In this document: positions 25,868-34,400 of the stretch, piece by piece
Numbering within the stretch: position 1 is the stretch's first letter
Layout: each line of letters opens with the position of its first letter
Origin: Paenibacillus mesophilus
GTDB taxonomy: Bacteria > Bacillota > Bacilli > Paenibacillales > NBRC-103111
DNA: 64,000 nt
Assembly: GCF_005938385.1 (NCBI RefSeq)
Contig: NZ_VCRA01000009.1
Coordinates: 243,480-307,479, forward strand
Direction: 5' to 3'
Notes under the pieces: generated by a model
Database searches by the model: none
What the model was told of the DNA's origin: nothing
What the model saw: the letters and a program-made list of their open reading frames with translations, nothing else
Position numbers and translations under genes: made by a program

Positions 25868-25903
25868 GAGAGAGGGCAGGCGCGCCGGACAGCTGCTCGA
25901 ACG

Positions 25904-25933
25904 AAAAAGGCCCGGTCGATTCGGATCCGGGCC
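25904..25933 (-). terminator. Intrinsic terminator of the HD-GYP gene
   Basis: On the minus strand GGCCCGG...CCGGGCC is followed by TTTTT. On the plus strand the same hairpin has no T-run but may still mark the end of the importer operon. Confidence 0.75.
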
Positions 25934-25997
25934 GCGTTCGGCGGAAGTACCGTTGCCGCCGTACGGGGCGCAGCGGTACTTTTAAATGTCAATTTCG

Positions 25998-27176
25998 TCA
26001 GTGCTGTTCCAGTAAATGGTCCGCATATTCATCCCGGACTTTCAAGATGGCGGGCAAATGCTCGAAAAACGAATCGACGACGTCCGGGTCGAAATGCTGG
26101 CCGCGCTCCTCCTTGAACAAGTTCAAGATGCGGTCGAGCTCCCATGCCTTCTTGTACACTCGGTCGCTCGCCAATGCGTCGAATACGTCCGCGATCGCCG
26201 TAATTCGTCCGTATACATGAATTTCTTCGCCTTTCAAGCCGCGCGGGTAACCTTTCCCGTTCCATTTCTCATGATGCTGCTCCGCAACGACGGCGGCCGT
26301 CTTCAAGATGCGCCGTTTCGAGTTTTTCAACAAGCTGTAGCCGATTTCCGTATGGGTTTTCATAATGTCGAATTCTTCGTCGGTCAGCTTGCCCGGCTTC
26401 TTCAGCACGGAGTCCGGGATTGCTACCTTGCCGATATCGTGCATCGGGGACGCCATCTTCAATATTTCCGCCTCCGCTTGCGGAATGCCCATGCCGAGCG
26501 CCAAAATGTACGAGTACTCGGCAACCCGCTTGACATGATTGCCCGTTTCCTTCGACCGGCTTTCACCGATCTCGCCCATCGTAAAAATGATTTCGCGCTG
26601 CGTCTCTTCGATTTCCTGGGCGAGCATCGCCGACTCGATCGATTTGCCCGAATACGAGGCGGCCAGCGACAAGTTGCGCAGATCGCGCTCGGAGAACACT
26701 TCGCTGTCCGTCATTTTATTGACGGCTTGGTAGCAACCGATTACCTCGCCTTCGTTGTTGCGGAACGGGATCACGAGCAGAGCCTTCGTCCGGTAGCCGG
26801 TCTGCTGGTCGGTGCGCAGCGCCCCGCTGACCAACACATCGTGGAACTCTTCGTTCGTGTAGGCGTCGTCGATAAATATGGGTTCCCCGGTCCGTACGGA
26901 ATGACCGGCCAAGCCGGCACCGAGCGGTATGCGCAGCTCTTTTACGCCGTGCGCGACCTTGGACCACAGCTCGCCTCTTTGATCGTCCAGCAGCCACACC
27001 GTGCACCGGTCGGAGATGACGATCTGCTTGCCCATATCCGCCATCAGCATGAGCACGTTGTCCAGATTCCGCTCGTTAGCAATTTTGGCTGCGTATTCGA
27101 GAATGACGCCGAGCAGCTCCTCCGGCTCCAAATCTTTTTTCAGACGCGGCTTTTCAAAGTCATATGTTTCGTGCAC
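25998..27176 (-). CDS. GAF and HD-GYP domain protein, putative cyclic-di-GMP phosphodiesterase
   Basis: 392 residues. A GTG at 27185 directly touches GAGGAG, so the GTG at 27176, eight bases further on, is the better start. Residues about 25-190 form a GAF sensor domain (ANERNLDNVLMLMADMG, PLGAGLAGHSVRTGEPI). A helix links it to an HD-GYP domain with the metal-binding MHDIGKVAIPD, then AVVAEQHHEKWNGKGYPRG, the full GYP motif, and ITAIADVFDALASDRVYK. All the named catalytic residues are present. HD-GYP enzymes degrade cyclic-di-GMP in the cytosol; the GAF ligand is unknown. Confidence 0.9.
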   Translation of the reverse strand: MHETYDFEKPRLKKDLEPEELLGVILEYAAKIANERNLDNVLMLMADMGKQIVISDRCTVWLLDDQRGELWSKVAHGVKELRIPLGAGLAGHSVRTGEPIFIDDAYTNEEFHDVLVSGALRTDQQTGYRTKALLVIPFRNNEGEVIGCYQAVNKMTDSEVFSERDLRNLSLAASYSGKSIESAMLAQEIEETQREIIFTMGEIGESRSKETGNHVKRVAEYSYILALGMGIPQAEAEILKMASPMHDIGKVAIPDSVLKKPGKLTDEEFDIMKTHTEIGYSLLKNSKRRILKTAAVVAEQHHEKWNGKGYPRGLKGEEIHVYGRITAIADVFDALASDRVYKKAWELDRILNLFKEERGQHFDPDVVDSFFEHLPAILKVRDEYADHLLEQH

Positions 27177-27390
27177 CTGTTCCACTCCTCATCTGCGTAA
27201 CTCTAATTTTCATTGTATTCCCTGTGAAGGGTCATTCTTCCTGCATCTTGACGAAAAAAAGTCCTATTCCGGCGTCGAATGCTGGCGAACGGGAAGGAGG
27301 CAGGTCGAGATGCGGGGCCGGCTTGACTCCCGCCGTCGTCCGTGTATGATAAGTTCGAGAGCATGAATCGGGTTAACGGGAGGGCGCGCG

Positions 27391-28233
27391 TTGGAACTGT
27401 TGATTGGATTTTCGGGAAGTTTGCTCATAGCCGGGGCGGCTTACTTGAAACGGTCGCTGTCGGGAAGCGGGTTTGCCGCGGCCGTGATTTTGGGAACGGC
27501 CATGTTTACGCTTGGCAGCGTGGTATGGTTCGGTACGCTTATCGCTTTCTTCTTATCGTCGACGCTGTTATCCAAGTGGAAGAAGAAGGCCAAGGAAAAA
27601 GCCGAGAGCGGGTATGAAAAATCGGGAAGACGGGATGCCGGCCAGGTGGCGGCGAACGGAGGGCTCGCCTTGCTAATGTGCGCCGCCCATGCGTGGATGC
27701 CTCATCCGGTATGGTGGTACGCCTTCCTTGGCGTCATGGCTTCCGTCAATGCGGACACTTGGGCGACGGAAATCGGGGGCTTGAGCAAAACTCCGCCAAG
27801 ATCGATCCTAAGCGGACGGCGGGTTGAAGCCGGGACATCGGGCGGCGTGTCCGGACTCGGCTTGGCGGCGTCGATGGCAGGCGGTCTGTTTATCGGGTTG
27901 GCGGCCTGGCTGTTGCTGCAGGTGGTTCCCGGGCAGTACAATCCATCCGGAATGGCTTCAGAATGGCTCCTATTGCCGGTATGGGCAGGCATCGGCTTGT
28001 TCGGCGGCACGATCGGATCGCTTGCCGATTCGCTGCTTGGCGCTACGGTGCAGCAGATGTTCCGGTGCGGCGTATGCGGCCGCGAGGTTGAACTGCAGCA
28101 CCATTGCGGCCGACCTGCTGTCCGCATCCGCGGCTACGCGGGCTGGAACAACGATGTGGTCAATGTAGCCGGATCGTTGGCCGGGGGATTGGCGGCGGTG
28201 GCAGCGGCGGCAATTGTTGCGGTTTTGTCGTGA
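27391..28233 (+). CDS. DUF92 family integral membrane protein
   Basis: 280 residues from a TTG at 27391, with GGGAGGGCGCGC upstream. Hydrophobic segments span most of the protein, with the family hallmark VNADTWATEIGGLSKTPPRSI and, later, GGTIGSLADSLLGATVQQ and GWNNDVVNVAGSLAGG. A loop near residue 230 (CGVCGREVELQHHCG) has a Cys/His pattern that could bind a metal. The plant relative VTE6 is a phytyl-phosphate kinase, so a polyprenyl-phosphate kinase role is possible, but no function is established for bacterial members. Confidence 0.82.
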   Translation: MELLIGFSGSLLIAGAAYLKRSLSGSGFAAAVILGTAMFTLGSVVWFGTLIAFFLSSTLLSKWKKKAKEKAESGYEKSGRRDAGQVAANGGLALLMCAAHAWMPHPVWWYAFLGVMASVNADTWATEIGGLSKTPPRSILSGRRVEAGTSGGVSGLGLAASMAGGLFIGLAAWLLLQVVPGQYNPSGMASEWLLLPVWAGIGLFGGTIGSLADSLLGATVQQMFRCGVCGREVELQHHCGRPAVRIRGYAGWNNDVVNVAGSLAGGLAAVAAAAIVAVLS

Positions 28234-28260
28234 CGATGGCGGTATAACGACATAAAATTA

Positions 28261-28300
28261 ACCGTCCGGGAAAACGCCCGGACGGTCCTTGGTGTGCAAA
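28261..28300 (-). repeat. Conserved tail with terminator, copy 1 (shared with 51632-51680)
   Basis: Read on the minus strand: GTTTGCACACCAAGGACCG, then hairpin ACCGTCCGGGCG/CCCGGACGGT and a T-rich end TTAATTTTA. The copy at 51632 on the plus strand is identical apart from one inserted T and one more T in the loop. It may end minus-strand transcripts coming from the folded element 28442-28637 or from the iron operon. Confidence 0.75.
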
Positions 28301-28441
28301 CTCAACCTCGACCCGCTAAATGGAAATCATGCAGTACATTTATTCGGAAAAGATCAAATAGCGGGCAATAACGGGAACCTCCATCAAAATTTGTCATAAT
28401 CGAGCCGAAAGAGCAAATTCGGTCAAAATTTACTGCAGGTT

Positions 28442-28637
28442 CGAGACTGTCGATTAACTCGTGTGTAAAGGAGTGGAAAGTGAAAAGGATACCTTCTGGC
28501 GAGTTTTGGATTTAAATTCCAACCGCTAAATCTTTGATAAATCAAGGACTTTAAAACAAGCTGTCTGAGTAAAAGAAGGTATCTTTTCACTTGGAACGGC
28601 GTGCTTTCGCTTCGCTTTCAGTTAATCGACAGTCTCG
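28442..28637. other. Nested inverted-repeat element of about 196 bases
   Basis: An outer perfect 18-base inverted repeat (CGAGACTGTCGATTAACT at 28442-28459, inverse at 28620-28637) encloses an inner one (AAGTGAAAAGGATACCTTCT at 28478-28497 with 28574-28592, a single bulged G). Further small hairpins lie in the middle (TTGGA...TCCAA; CTTTGAT/ATCAAGG). The gap 28234-28763 holds no recognised gene. The element would form a long rod with an internal loop and a branched head as RNA from either strand. Confidence 0.75.
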
Positions 28638-28763
28638 GTTCTCCAGTTAAACGATTCGAAGAGGCGTATAACGTTAAATTAACGGCATGTTTTCCAGTTA
28701 CAGTTGCGGAATCGGTTCGAATGAGCCGGATCATGGCTCGGGTAATTTTGAAAAGGGCCTCAT

Positions 28764-30827
28764 TTAACGTCTACCGAAGCTCCGGTACATAAGCGCCAGC
28801 AAATACGGGGTCCCGATCAAGGCGACGACCAGCCCGGCGGGAACCTCCTTGGGCGCGATGGCGACTCTCCCGACAATGTCAGCGAGCAGAAGCAGCAGTG
28901 CACCGAGGAGTGCCGCCAAACCTACGGATTTACGCTGGTTTTGGCCGACCAGCATCCGGGCGGCATGTGGCGCCAACAAACCTATAAATCCGACCGTGCC
29001 GATGCAGGAAACGGCGATAGCCGCCAGTGCGACACCGACGCCGGCCGAGATCATCCGCGTGCGCTGCAGCTTGAGGCCGAGCCCGAGCGATACCGGATCG
29101 CCGAAGGCGAGCAAGTCGATTTTACGGCCGAGGTGCCAGGCGAACGGGACGAATAGGACGATAGCCGCCGCCAGCCACCGGAATTGCTCCCACCCCCGCC
29201 CGTAAGTGCTGCCGGCCAACCACGCTAGCGCCGGGGCGGCTCCCATCCCCGATTTGATGACGAGAAAATGAATCGCGGCCGATCCGATTGCGGTAACGGC
29301 GATACCGACCAGCGTCAGCACGGTCGGATGGAGCGCTTTGCGCCAGGAGAGTGCGTACACGACGATGGCGGCGGCGATCGCTCCAATGAAGGCGGTAACG
29401 GGAAGGAGCGATCCCGGCGCCGACGGCCATACGACCAGCAGCAGCAAAGCGCCGACGCCGGCGCCCGACGTTACGCCGATAATGGAAGGGTCGGCAAGCG
29501 GATTGCGCACCGCTCCCTGGAGCATGACGCCCGACACCGCAAGTCCGGCCCCGGCCAGCATCGCGACGGCGATCCGCGGCATCCGCATATCCAGGATGAT
29601 GTTCCGGTACATATCCTGACCGCCGCCGGTTAACACGGCGAGCACTTCGCCGACCGGAATTTTCAATCCGCCTGCGGCAAGTCCGATTACGAAGCATGAT
29701 GCCAGAAGCACGCCCATCAGAGCAAGCATAAGCCAATATGGCACTTTCTTTGGAGCGAAGCCGACGCTCATCGAGCTGGCCGCTTCCACGCTCCGCTGTT
29801 CCTTCGTTCCCCGGACGGCCAGCCAGATCAGCCACGGCGCCCCGATAAGGGCCGTAACCGCACCCGCCGGAAGCTCGCCGATCGTGCTGCGGAACAGCCG
29901 GGCGATCGTATCCGCTCCTACGAGGACGACGGCCCCCCATAAAGCGCTTGCCGGAAGCAGCAGACGATGACGGCGGAAGCCGATCAGGCGGACGAGGTGA
30001 GGGGCGATCAGCCCCACGAATCCGATCGGACCGACGACGCTGACCGTGACGCCCGCGAGCAGGATGGCGGCGGCAAGAGCGCTCAGCCGGGCGGCATCGA
30101 CTTTTTGCCCGAGCGATTTGGCGGTGTCGTCGCCGAGCTCCAGCATATCGAGCGTGCGGATGAACAGCAGCACGACGGCCCCTCCCGCCGCGATCCACGG
30201 CCAGGCGTGCTGGACGCCTTTCCAGTCGTTCTGGATAAGCGAGCCGGAGCCCCACATGAACAGGCCGTTCGTTTCATTCTCGAACAGAAGCTGCAGCGCG
30301 CTTGTGAACGAGGAGAGCACCATCGTGACGATCATGCCGGACAATGCCATCCGCACCGGTGTTCCCCGCGTTCCCCCTGCCATTAAGTAGGCCATGACGG
30401 CGCCGCCGCAGCCGCCGACCAGTGCCATTAGCAGCGGGGCGGAGGAAATCAACGACGGCATAAATACGGTGCCCGCCACGACGACGAAGTAGGCTCCCGA
30501 ATTAATGCCGAACGTACCCGCAGACGCAAGCGGGTTGCGGGTAATCGTCTGCAGCAGCACGCCGGCGACCGCGAGCGCGGCTCCGGCCAGCATGCCCATT
30601 ACGGCTCTCGGCAAGCGGATGCCGAGCACCAGGTTATGCTGTAGGCTTTGTTGCGGCGAGAGGAGGGCGTCGATTACCGTCCTCGTCGTAATATCGGCTT
30701 CTCCCTGCGTCAAGGACGCAAAAAGGAGGACGACCAGCGCTAGCAGGCCGCCCCCGAATACGAAAATGCTCTTCAAGCCGGAGCGTTTCGGTCTGTTCTG
30801 GACGATTGGCTGAGGTTGAGTCATCAT
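28764..30827 (-). CDS. Fused FecCD-type ferric siderophore permease (two permeases in one chain)
   Basis: 687 residues, twice the usual 330. Two complete FecCD repeats are seen: the first with RLPRAVMGMLAGAALAVAGV and VGPIGFVGLIAPHLVRLIG, the second with RMPRIAVAMLAGAGLAVSGV and IGTVGFIGLLAPHAARMLVG. Each ends with the typical PAGAVTALIGAPW-like or PAGLVVALIGTPY segment. FhuB is the model for this fusion: one chain forms the whole channel. The ATG overlaps the stop of the binding-protein gene by four bases (ATGA), so it is translated with it. It is the last gene of the Fur-controlled operon beginning at 32783. Confidence 0.93.
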   Translation of the reverse strand: MMTQPQPIVQNRPKRSGLKSIFVFGGGLLALVVLLFASLTQGEADITTRTVIDALLSPQQSLQHNLVLGIRLPRAVMGMLAGAALAVAGVLLQTITRNPLASAGTFGINSGAYFVVVAGTVFMPSLISSAPLLMALVGGCGGAVMAYLMAGGTRGTPVRMALSGMIVTMVLSSFTSALQLLFENETNGLFMWGSGSLIQNDWKGVQHAWPWIAAGGAVVLLFIRTLDMLELGDDTAKSLGQKVDAARLSALAAAILLAGVTVSVVGPIGFVGLIAPHLVRLIGFRRHRLLLPASALWGAVVLVGADTIARLFRSTIGELPAGAVTALIGAPWLIWLAVRGTKEQRSVEAASSMSVGFAPKKVPYWLMLALMGVLLASCFVIGLAAGGLKIPVGEVLAVLTGGGQDMYRNIILDMRMPRIAVAMLAGAGLAVSGVMLQGAVRNPLADPSIIGVTSGAGVGALLLLVVWPSAPGSLLPVTAFIGAIAAAIVVYALSWRKALHPTVLTLVGIAVTAIGSAAIHFLVIKSGMGAAPALAWLAGSTYGRGWEQFRWLAAAIVLFVPFAWHLGRKIDLLAFGDPVSLGLGLKLQRTRMISAGVGVALAAIAVSCIGTVGFIGLLAPHAARMLVGQNQRKSVGLAALLGALLLLLADIVGRVAIAPKEVPAGLVVALIGTPYLLALMYRSFGRR

Positions 30828-31846
30828 TTTGCCGCCGTCAACAGACTTACGGTTTTATCGACGATATTTTTGATCGAGAGCGGTCCGCCGAACAGCCACA
30901 TGTCGCCGCCGAGCGAATAAGTGCGGTTTTCCTTCACGAAGGCGAGTCCTTTCCATACGGCGTTATCCTTCAACTGCTTCTCGAACACGTTGTCGTCGTT
31001 CTGTACGACGTACAGGAAGTTGGCTTTCTGGACCGCCGGCAGCGATTCGACGGATGCGGTGGCGAACCCTTGCGATTCGAATTTTTCCGGCTTATAGACA
31101 TTCTTCAAACCGAGTTTCGTATAAATTTGGACAACCGACGAGTTGTCGGTAAAGATGCGTAGAACGGCCGCGTTCTGATTGCTGTAGGCTTGCGTAAGGA
31201 CGATTTCCGCGCCCTCCTTGCTCGCCGCCTTCAGCTTCGCTTTGGCGTCCTCATAGGTTTTGTCCAGATCTTTGACCACTTTGTCGGCTTCAGCGCTTTT
31301 GCCCACGATGTCGGCAATCGTCTTCAACGAATTGATCATATCGGCGTACATGTCCTTGGATGCTTGCTCCGAGGAAGGGTCGAACACGATCGTCGGGGCG
31401 ATCGCCTTCAGCTTGTCATAAGACGTTTTGGAGCGGGCAGTAGTTGTTACGATCAGATCCGGCTTCAGGCTCGCGATGATTTCCAAGTTCGGCTCCTGGC
31501 GCGTTCCCACGTCCACGACATTTGCGGCCAGCTCGGGCTTGGCGTTGACCCATTTCTTATAGCCGTTGATATCGGCCAAGCCGACGGGCTGCATACCTAC
31601 AGCCAGCAAGCTCTCCGCATAGCTCCATTCCAGGATGACGATTTTGGAAGGCGTGCCTTTAATGTCGGTCGTGCCCATCGCATGCTGGATCGATTTCGTC
31701 GCGGGAGCGGCGTTCGTTCCCGAATTGTTCGCCGATGGCGCGGCACCCTGCTTGTTGTCTGCCGGAGCGGGGGAGGAAGAGCCGCATCCCGCCAAAATAA
31801 ATACGAAAACGAGCATGAAGGTTAACGGTTTAATAAGCTTACTCAT
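30824..31846 (-). CDS. Iron-siderophore ABC transporter substrate-binding lipoprotein
   Basis: 340 residues from ATG 31846, with AAGGGGA upstream. Lipobox ILAGC follows a short signal peptide; a Ser/Pro/Ala/Asn-rich linker precedes the binding fold (IKGTPSKIVILEWSYAESLL, LKPDLIVTTTARSKTSY, long helix KVVKDLDKTYEDAK). IVILEWSYAE and GTRQEPNLE are typical of ferric citrate or hydroxamate binders (YfmC/FecB-like). It lies 43 bases after the ATPase gene and is coupled to the permease. Ligand assignment is tentative. Confidence 0.92.
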   Translation of the reverse strand: MSKLIKPLTFMLVFVFILAGCGSSSPAPADNKQGAAPSANNSGTNAAPATKSIQHAMGTTDIKGTPSKIVILEWSYAESLLAVGMQPVGLADINGYKKWVNAKPELAANVVDVGTRQEPNLEIIASLKPDLIVTTTARSKTSYDKLKAIAPTIVFDPSSEQASKDMYADMINSLKTIADIVGKSAEADKVVKDLDKTYEDAKAKLKAASKEGAEIVLTQAYSNQNAAVLRIFTDNSSVVQIYTKLGLKNVYKPEKFESQGFATASVESLPAVQKANFLYVVQNDDNVFEKQLKDNAVWKGLAFVKENRTYSLGGDMWLFGGPLSIKNIVDKTVSLLTAAK

Positions 31847-31889
31847 GGAATAGGGTCCCCTTTTTTCTGGTAATTAGCAAAACTGCGGA

Positions 31890-32783
31890 TCAAAGCGCGC
31901 CGACCTTTTCCTTCGCGGCTTCGGTTCGGCCCACGGCCGCCTGATTGTCCCCGGGTTTGTGGCCGTAATTCACGACATTGGAATCGGCGTGGTCCGCTTC
32001 CCCGGCCAAACCGTACGGCAGGCAGAGCGGCGCGCCGGTGCGCGGGTCGGGGATGACATCGGCCCGGATGCCGAACACTTCGCGCAGCATGTCGGGATGG
32101 ACGACTTCGCCCGGGCTGCCTTCATAGACGACTTCACCGTGCTTGATGGCGACGATATGGTGCGCGTATTGGGTCGCATGGTTCAAATCGTGAACGACCA
32201 TAACGATCGTGCGCCCTTCCTCGCGGTTGAGACGCTCGAGCAGCTTCAGCACCTCGAGCTGGTGGGCCATGTCGAGAAACGTCGTCGGCTCGTCGAGGAA
32301 TAAAATATCCGTTCCTTGCGCGAGCGCCATGGCAATCCATGCCCGTTGGCGCTGTCCGCCGGACATTTGCTCGATCGGACGGTCGGAGAAACCGGTCATG
32401 CCGGTCACCTGCAGCGCCCAGCCGACCATTTCCTTGTCTTCCTTGCTAAGCGAGCCGAAGCCTTTCTGATGGGGAAACCGGCCGAACGAGACAAGTTCGC
32501 TTACAGTGAGACCTTCGGGCGCCACCGGATTTTGCGGCAAAATGGCCAGCTGCTTCGCCACTTCCTTCGTCTGCATTTGATGAATCGATTTGCCGTCGAG
32601 AAACACTCCGCCTTTCTGCGGCTTCATGATCCGCGCCATCGTTTTCAAAATAGTCGATTTCCCTGAACCGTTCGCTCCTACGAGCGCGGTAACTTTACCC
32701 GCGGGTATCGAAAGGTCGAGCTGGTTGACTATCACCTTGTCTCCGTACGCGATATGCAGCTTCTCGGCGAATAAACGAGCCAT
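31890..32783 (-). CDS. Iron-siderophore ABC transporter ATP-binding protein
   Basis: 297 residues from ATG 32783, with AAAGGAGT eight bases before; a GTG at 32792 overlaps that site. ABC motifs: Walker A GANGSGKST, Q-loop LAILPQNP, signature MSGGQRQRAWIAMAL, Walker B ILFLDEPTTFLD, switch His in VMVVHDLNHA. It closely follows the FecE/FhuC pattern. The last 30 residues (after GLAGEADHADSN) extend beyond the common length with an Ala/Glu/Lys-rich tail of no known role. It is the first gene of a three-gene operon and lies directly after two Fur boxes. Confidence 0.93.
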   Translation of the reverse strand: MARLFAEKLHIAYGDKVIVNQLDLSIPAGKVTALVGANGSGKSTILKTMARIMKPQKGGVFLDGKSIHQMQTKEVAKQLAILPQNPVAPEGLTVSELVSFGRFPHQKGFGSLSKEDKEMVGWALQVTGMTGFSDRPIEQMSGGQRQRAWIAMALAQGTDILFLDEPTTFLDMAHQLEVLKLLERLNREEGRTIVMVVHDLNHATQYAHHIVAIKHGEVVYEGSPGEVVHPDMLREVFGIRADVIPDPRTGAPLCLPYGLAGEADHADSNVVNYGHKPGDNQAAVGRTEAAKEKVGAL

Positions 32784-32836
32784 TCCGCACACTCCTTTGT
32801 CCGTATTCGAATCAGCCGTCGCCGGCGCAATTTAAT

Positions 32837-32893
32837 GATAACGATTCTCAATATCACATAACAAATGATAATGTCTATCATTCTCAAAGTCAA
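32837..32893 (-). promoter_or_regulatory. Iron importer promoter with two Fur boxes
   Basis: On the minus strand TTGACT (32893-32888), 17 bases, TATCAT (32870-32865) form a promoter. GATAATGTCTATCATTCTC at 32867-32885 lies between and over these elements and matches the Fur consensus at 15 of 19 positions; GATAACGATTCTCAATATC at 32837-32855, downstream of the -10, also matches 15 of 19. Iron repression is expected. Confidence 0.8.
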
Positions 32894-32937
32894 TATAAAA
32901 TCGAGTATTTATGCCGCGCAAATTTGATTTTTGTGGA

Positions 32938-32982
32938 AAACAACAACAAACCGCTGCGAGAGGGGAGCCTCCGGCAGCGGTT
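32938..32982 (-). terminator. Intrinsic terminator of the alpha/beta hydrolase gene
   Basis: On the minus strand AACCGCTGC...GCAGCGGTT is followed by TGTTGTTGTTTT. It lies 43 bases after the stop codon. Confidence 0.75.
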
Positions 32983-33024
32983 AGCATGTGCAATCGATTA
33001 CTTTTACAAATTGCCAGATGTCGG

Positions 33025-34080
33025 TCAGCGCAGCAATACCGCCTGGCGAACGAACGACTCGTCCCCGACCCTCAGCGTATATCCGCATTCCACCTCACAA
33101 GTAACGTCGAAGCGGCCGGTATTCAAATCGTAGTCCAGATAAGCGACTTTATCCGAACTATCGAGCACGACGGAAAAACGCTTCGTGAACAAATATCCGC
33201 CGACGGTGAGACTGCCGCGTTCGGGAAGGGTAACCGGCGACCGGTGACGAAGCCGGTTCGATTCGCTCTCCTTCTTGACTTTGTCCATCATCTCGGCTGT
33301 CGCGAGTCCCCAATGGTCGCGGGTTCCGACTCCGGGCAGCTCGTAGAAGCGGACCAGATCGCTCTTACCGGCCTCAGCCGCTTTGGCGACGAAGAGGCGA
33401 GTATGCTCGCACGGAACCCGGATGTCCGTTTCCCCGTGGGCCAGATAGATCGGAGTGAGTAGGTTGCCGACCAGCTCCGCGCCGCTGCGGGAACGATAGG
33501 CCATCGCGTCGTCGGCGGGACTTCTGCCGATCCATACGTCCAACTCGTCGCGGAACTCGCCGACTTCATCGTTCTCGTACCAAAGCGCATAATCGGAAAT
33601 GCCGCATAAGGCGGTCGCCGCCGCGAAATAATCCGGGAATTTGCCCACGATCGCCATCGCATTGCCGCCGCCGCCGCTTCCCGCTTCGAAATAGACCGTG
33701 TCCGAATCGATGATATAGTCCGCGTAATGGATTCTCGCGTATTCGATCGCGTCGATCACGTCGTATAGCTCCCAGCCGTTGCAGTCGGGGGATCCTTCGG
33801 AGTGGGCGCGTCCGCGCATATCGACTTCGACCCGCAAATATTCGTTTCCGGGCTCGGGCTCATCCATATGCACGAACTTCGGAATGCTCATGTGCCAGCC
33901 ATGCGTGCCCGCGACGATGTAGGATGGCTTGGACGGCTTAATAATGCGCGCGGCCAGCATAATTCCCGGCGTTTTTGTCGATTCGTAATAAATGAAGTCG
34001 CAATATGGGGAATAACGGTTCTCTTTCGCATTCTTGCGCTTATCCAGTCGGATACTGTCTTCATATTGCTCATAAGGCAT
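33025..34080 (-). CDS. Alpha/beta hydrolase of the prolyl oligopeptidase (S9)-like group
   Basis: 351 residues from ATG 34080, with GGGGAGTGAG upstream. The nucleophile elbow reads YFEAGSGGGGNAMA, a variant of GxSxG with Ser in AGSGGG. The acid is probably Asp in AHGETDIRVPCEHT and the base His in GTRDHWG. The strand before, EVDMRGRAHSEGSPDCNG, is like acetyl xylan esterase and other S9-type hydrolases (DxRGqG). There is no signal peptide, so it acts in the cytosol. The last 70 residues add a strand-rich extension (LTVGGYLFTKRFSVVLDSS). The substrate is unknown; esterase or peptidase activity is possible. Confidence 0.8.
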   Translation of the reverse strand: MPYEQYEDSIRLDKRKNAKENRYSPYCDFIYYESTKTPGIMLAARIIKPSKPSYIVAGTHGWHMSIPKFVHMDEPEPGNEYLRVEVDMRGRAHSEGSPDCNGWELYDVIDAIEYARIHYADYIIDSDTVYFEAGSGGGGNAMAIVGKFPDYFAAATALCGISDYALWYENDEVGEFRDELDVWIGRSPADDAMAYRSRSGAELVGNLLTPIYLAHGETDIRVPCEHTRLFVAKAAEAGKSDLVRFYELPGVGTRDHWGLATAEMMDKVKKESESNRLRHRSPVTLPERGSLTVGGYLFTKRFSVVLDSSDKVAYLDYDLNTGRFDVTCEVECGYTLRVGDESFVRQAVLLR

Positions 34081-34332
34081 AAACGGCTCACTCCCCGCGT
34101 AGTTATTTCATATCTTCCTAATTGTACACGCTTAGCCGATGTCCACGCCGACTACGCACGCAATCTTCACATGAAATTCATCCGCGCAACCCGAGGCAGG
34201 AATTGGGACTTCTCTCGTGAATAACCGGAAATACGCGGGAAATTCACAATAAATTTATCTTATTCAGCCCCCGAAGCCGTCTATCTCCCGAATCGTGTCG
34301 TTTTCTTCACACCAATTTCACAGCTATCTCTT

Positions 34333-34338
34333 TATAAT
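34333..34338 (+). promoter_or_regulatory. -10 element of the large importer operon
   Basis: TATAAT lies 63 bases before the first start codon. No good -35 sequence is seen at 16-18 bases upstream, which would suit an activator-dependent promoter. The rest of the 320-base gap 34081-34400 shows no gene. Confidence 0.5.
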
Positions 34339-34353
34339 GAAGTGTATGTTGCC

Positions 34354-34368
34354 ATGTAACCGTTTTCT
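34354..34368 (+). promoter_or_regulatory. Candidate CcpA cre site of the large importer operon
   Basis: ATGTAACCGTTTTCT matches WTGNAANCGNWNNCW at every position and begins 16 bases after the -10, a place where bound CcpA blocks transcription. Confidence 0.6.
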
Positions 34369-34400
34369 GTCAGCAAATCAATCGAGGGGGTAATCGGCTC

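Noticed and set aside
28442..28637. Retron msr-msd RNA or 6S RNA
   Set aside because: The rod-like fold and length invite both ideas, but no reverse transcriptase gene is near and no sequence hallmark of either class could be recognised.
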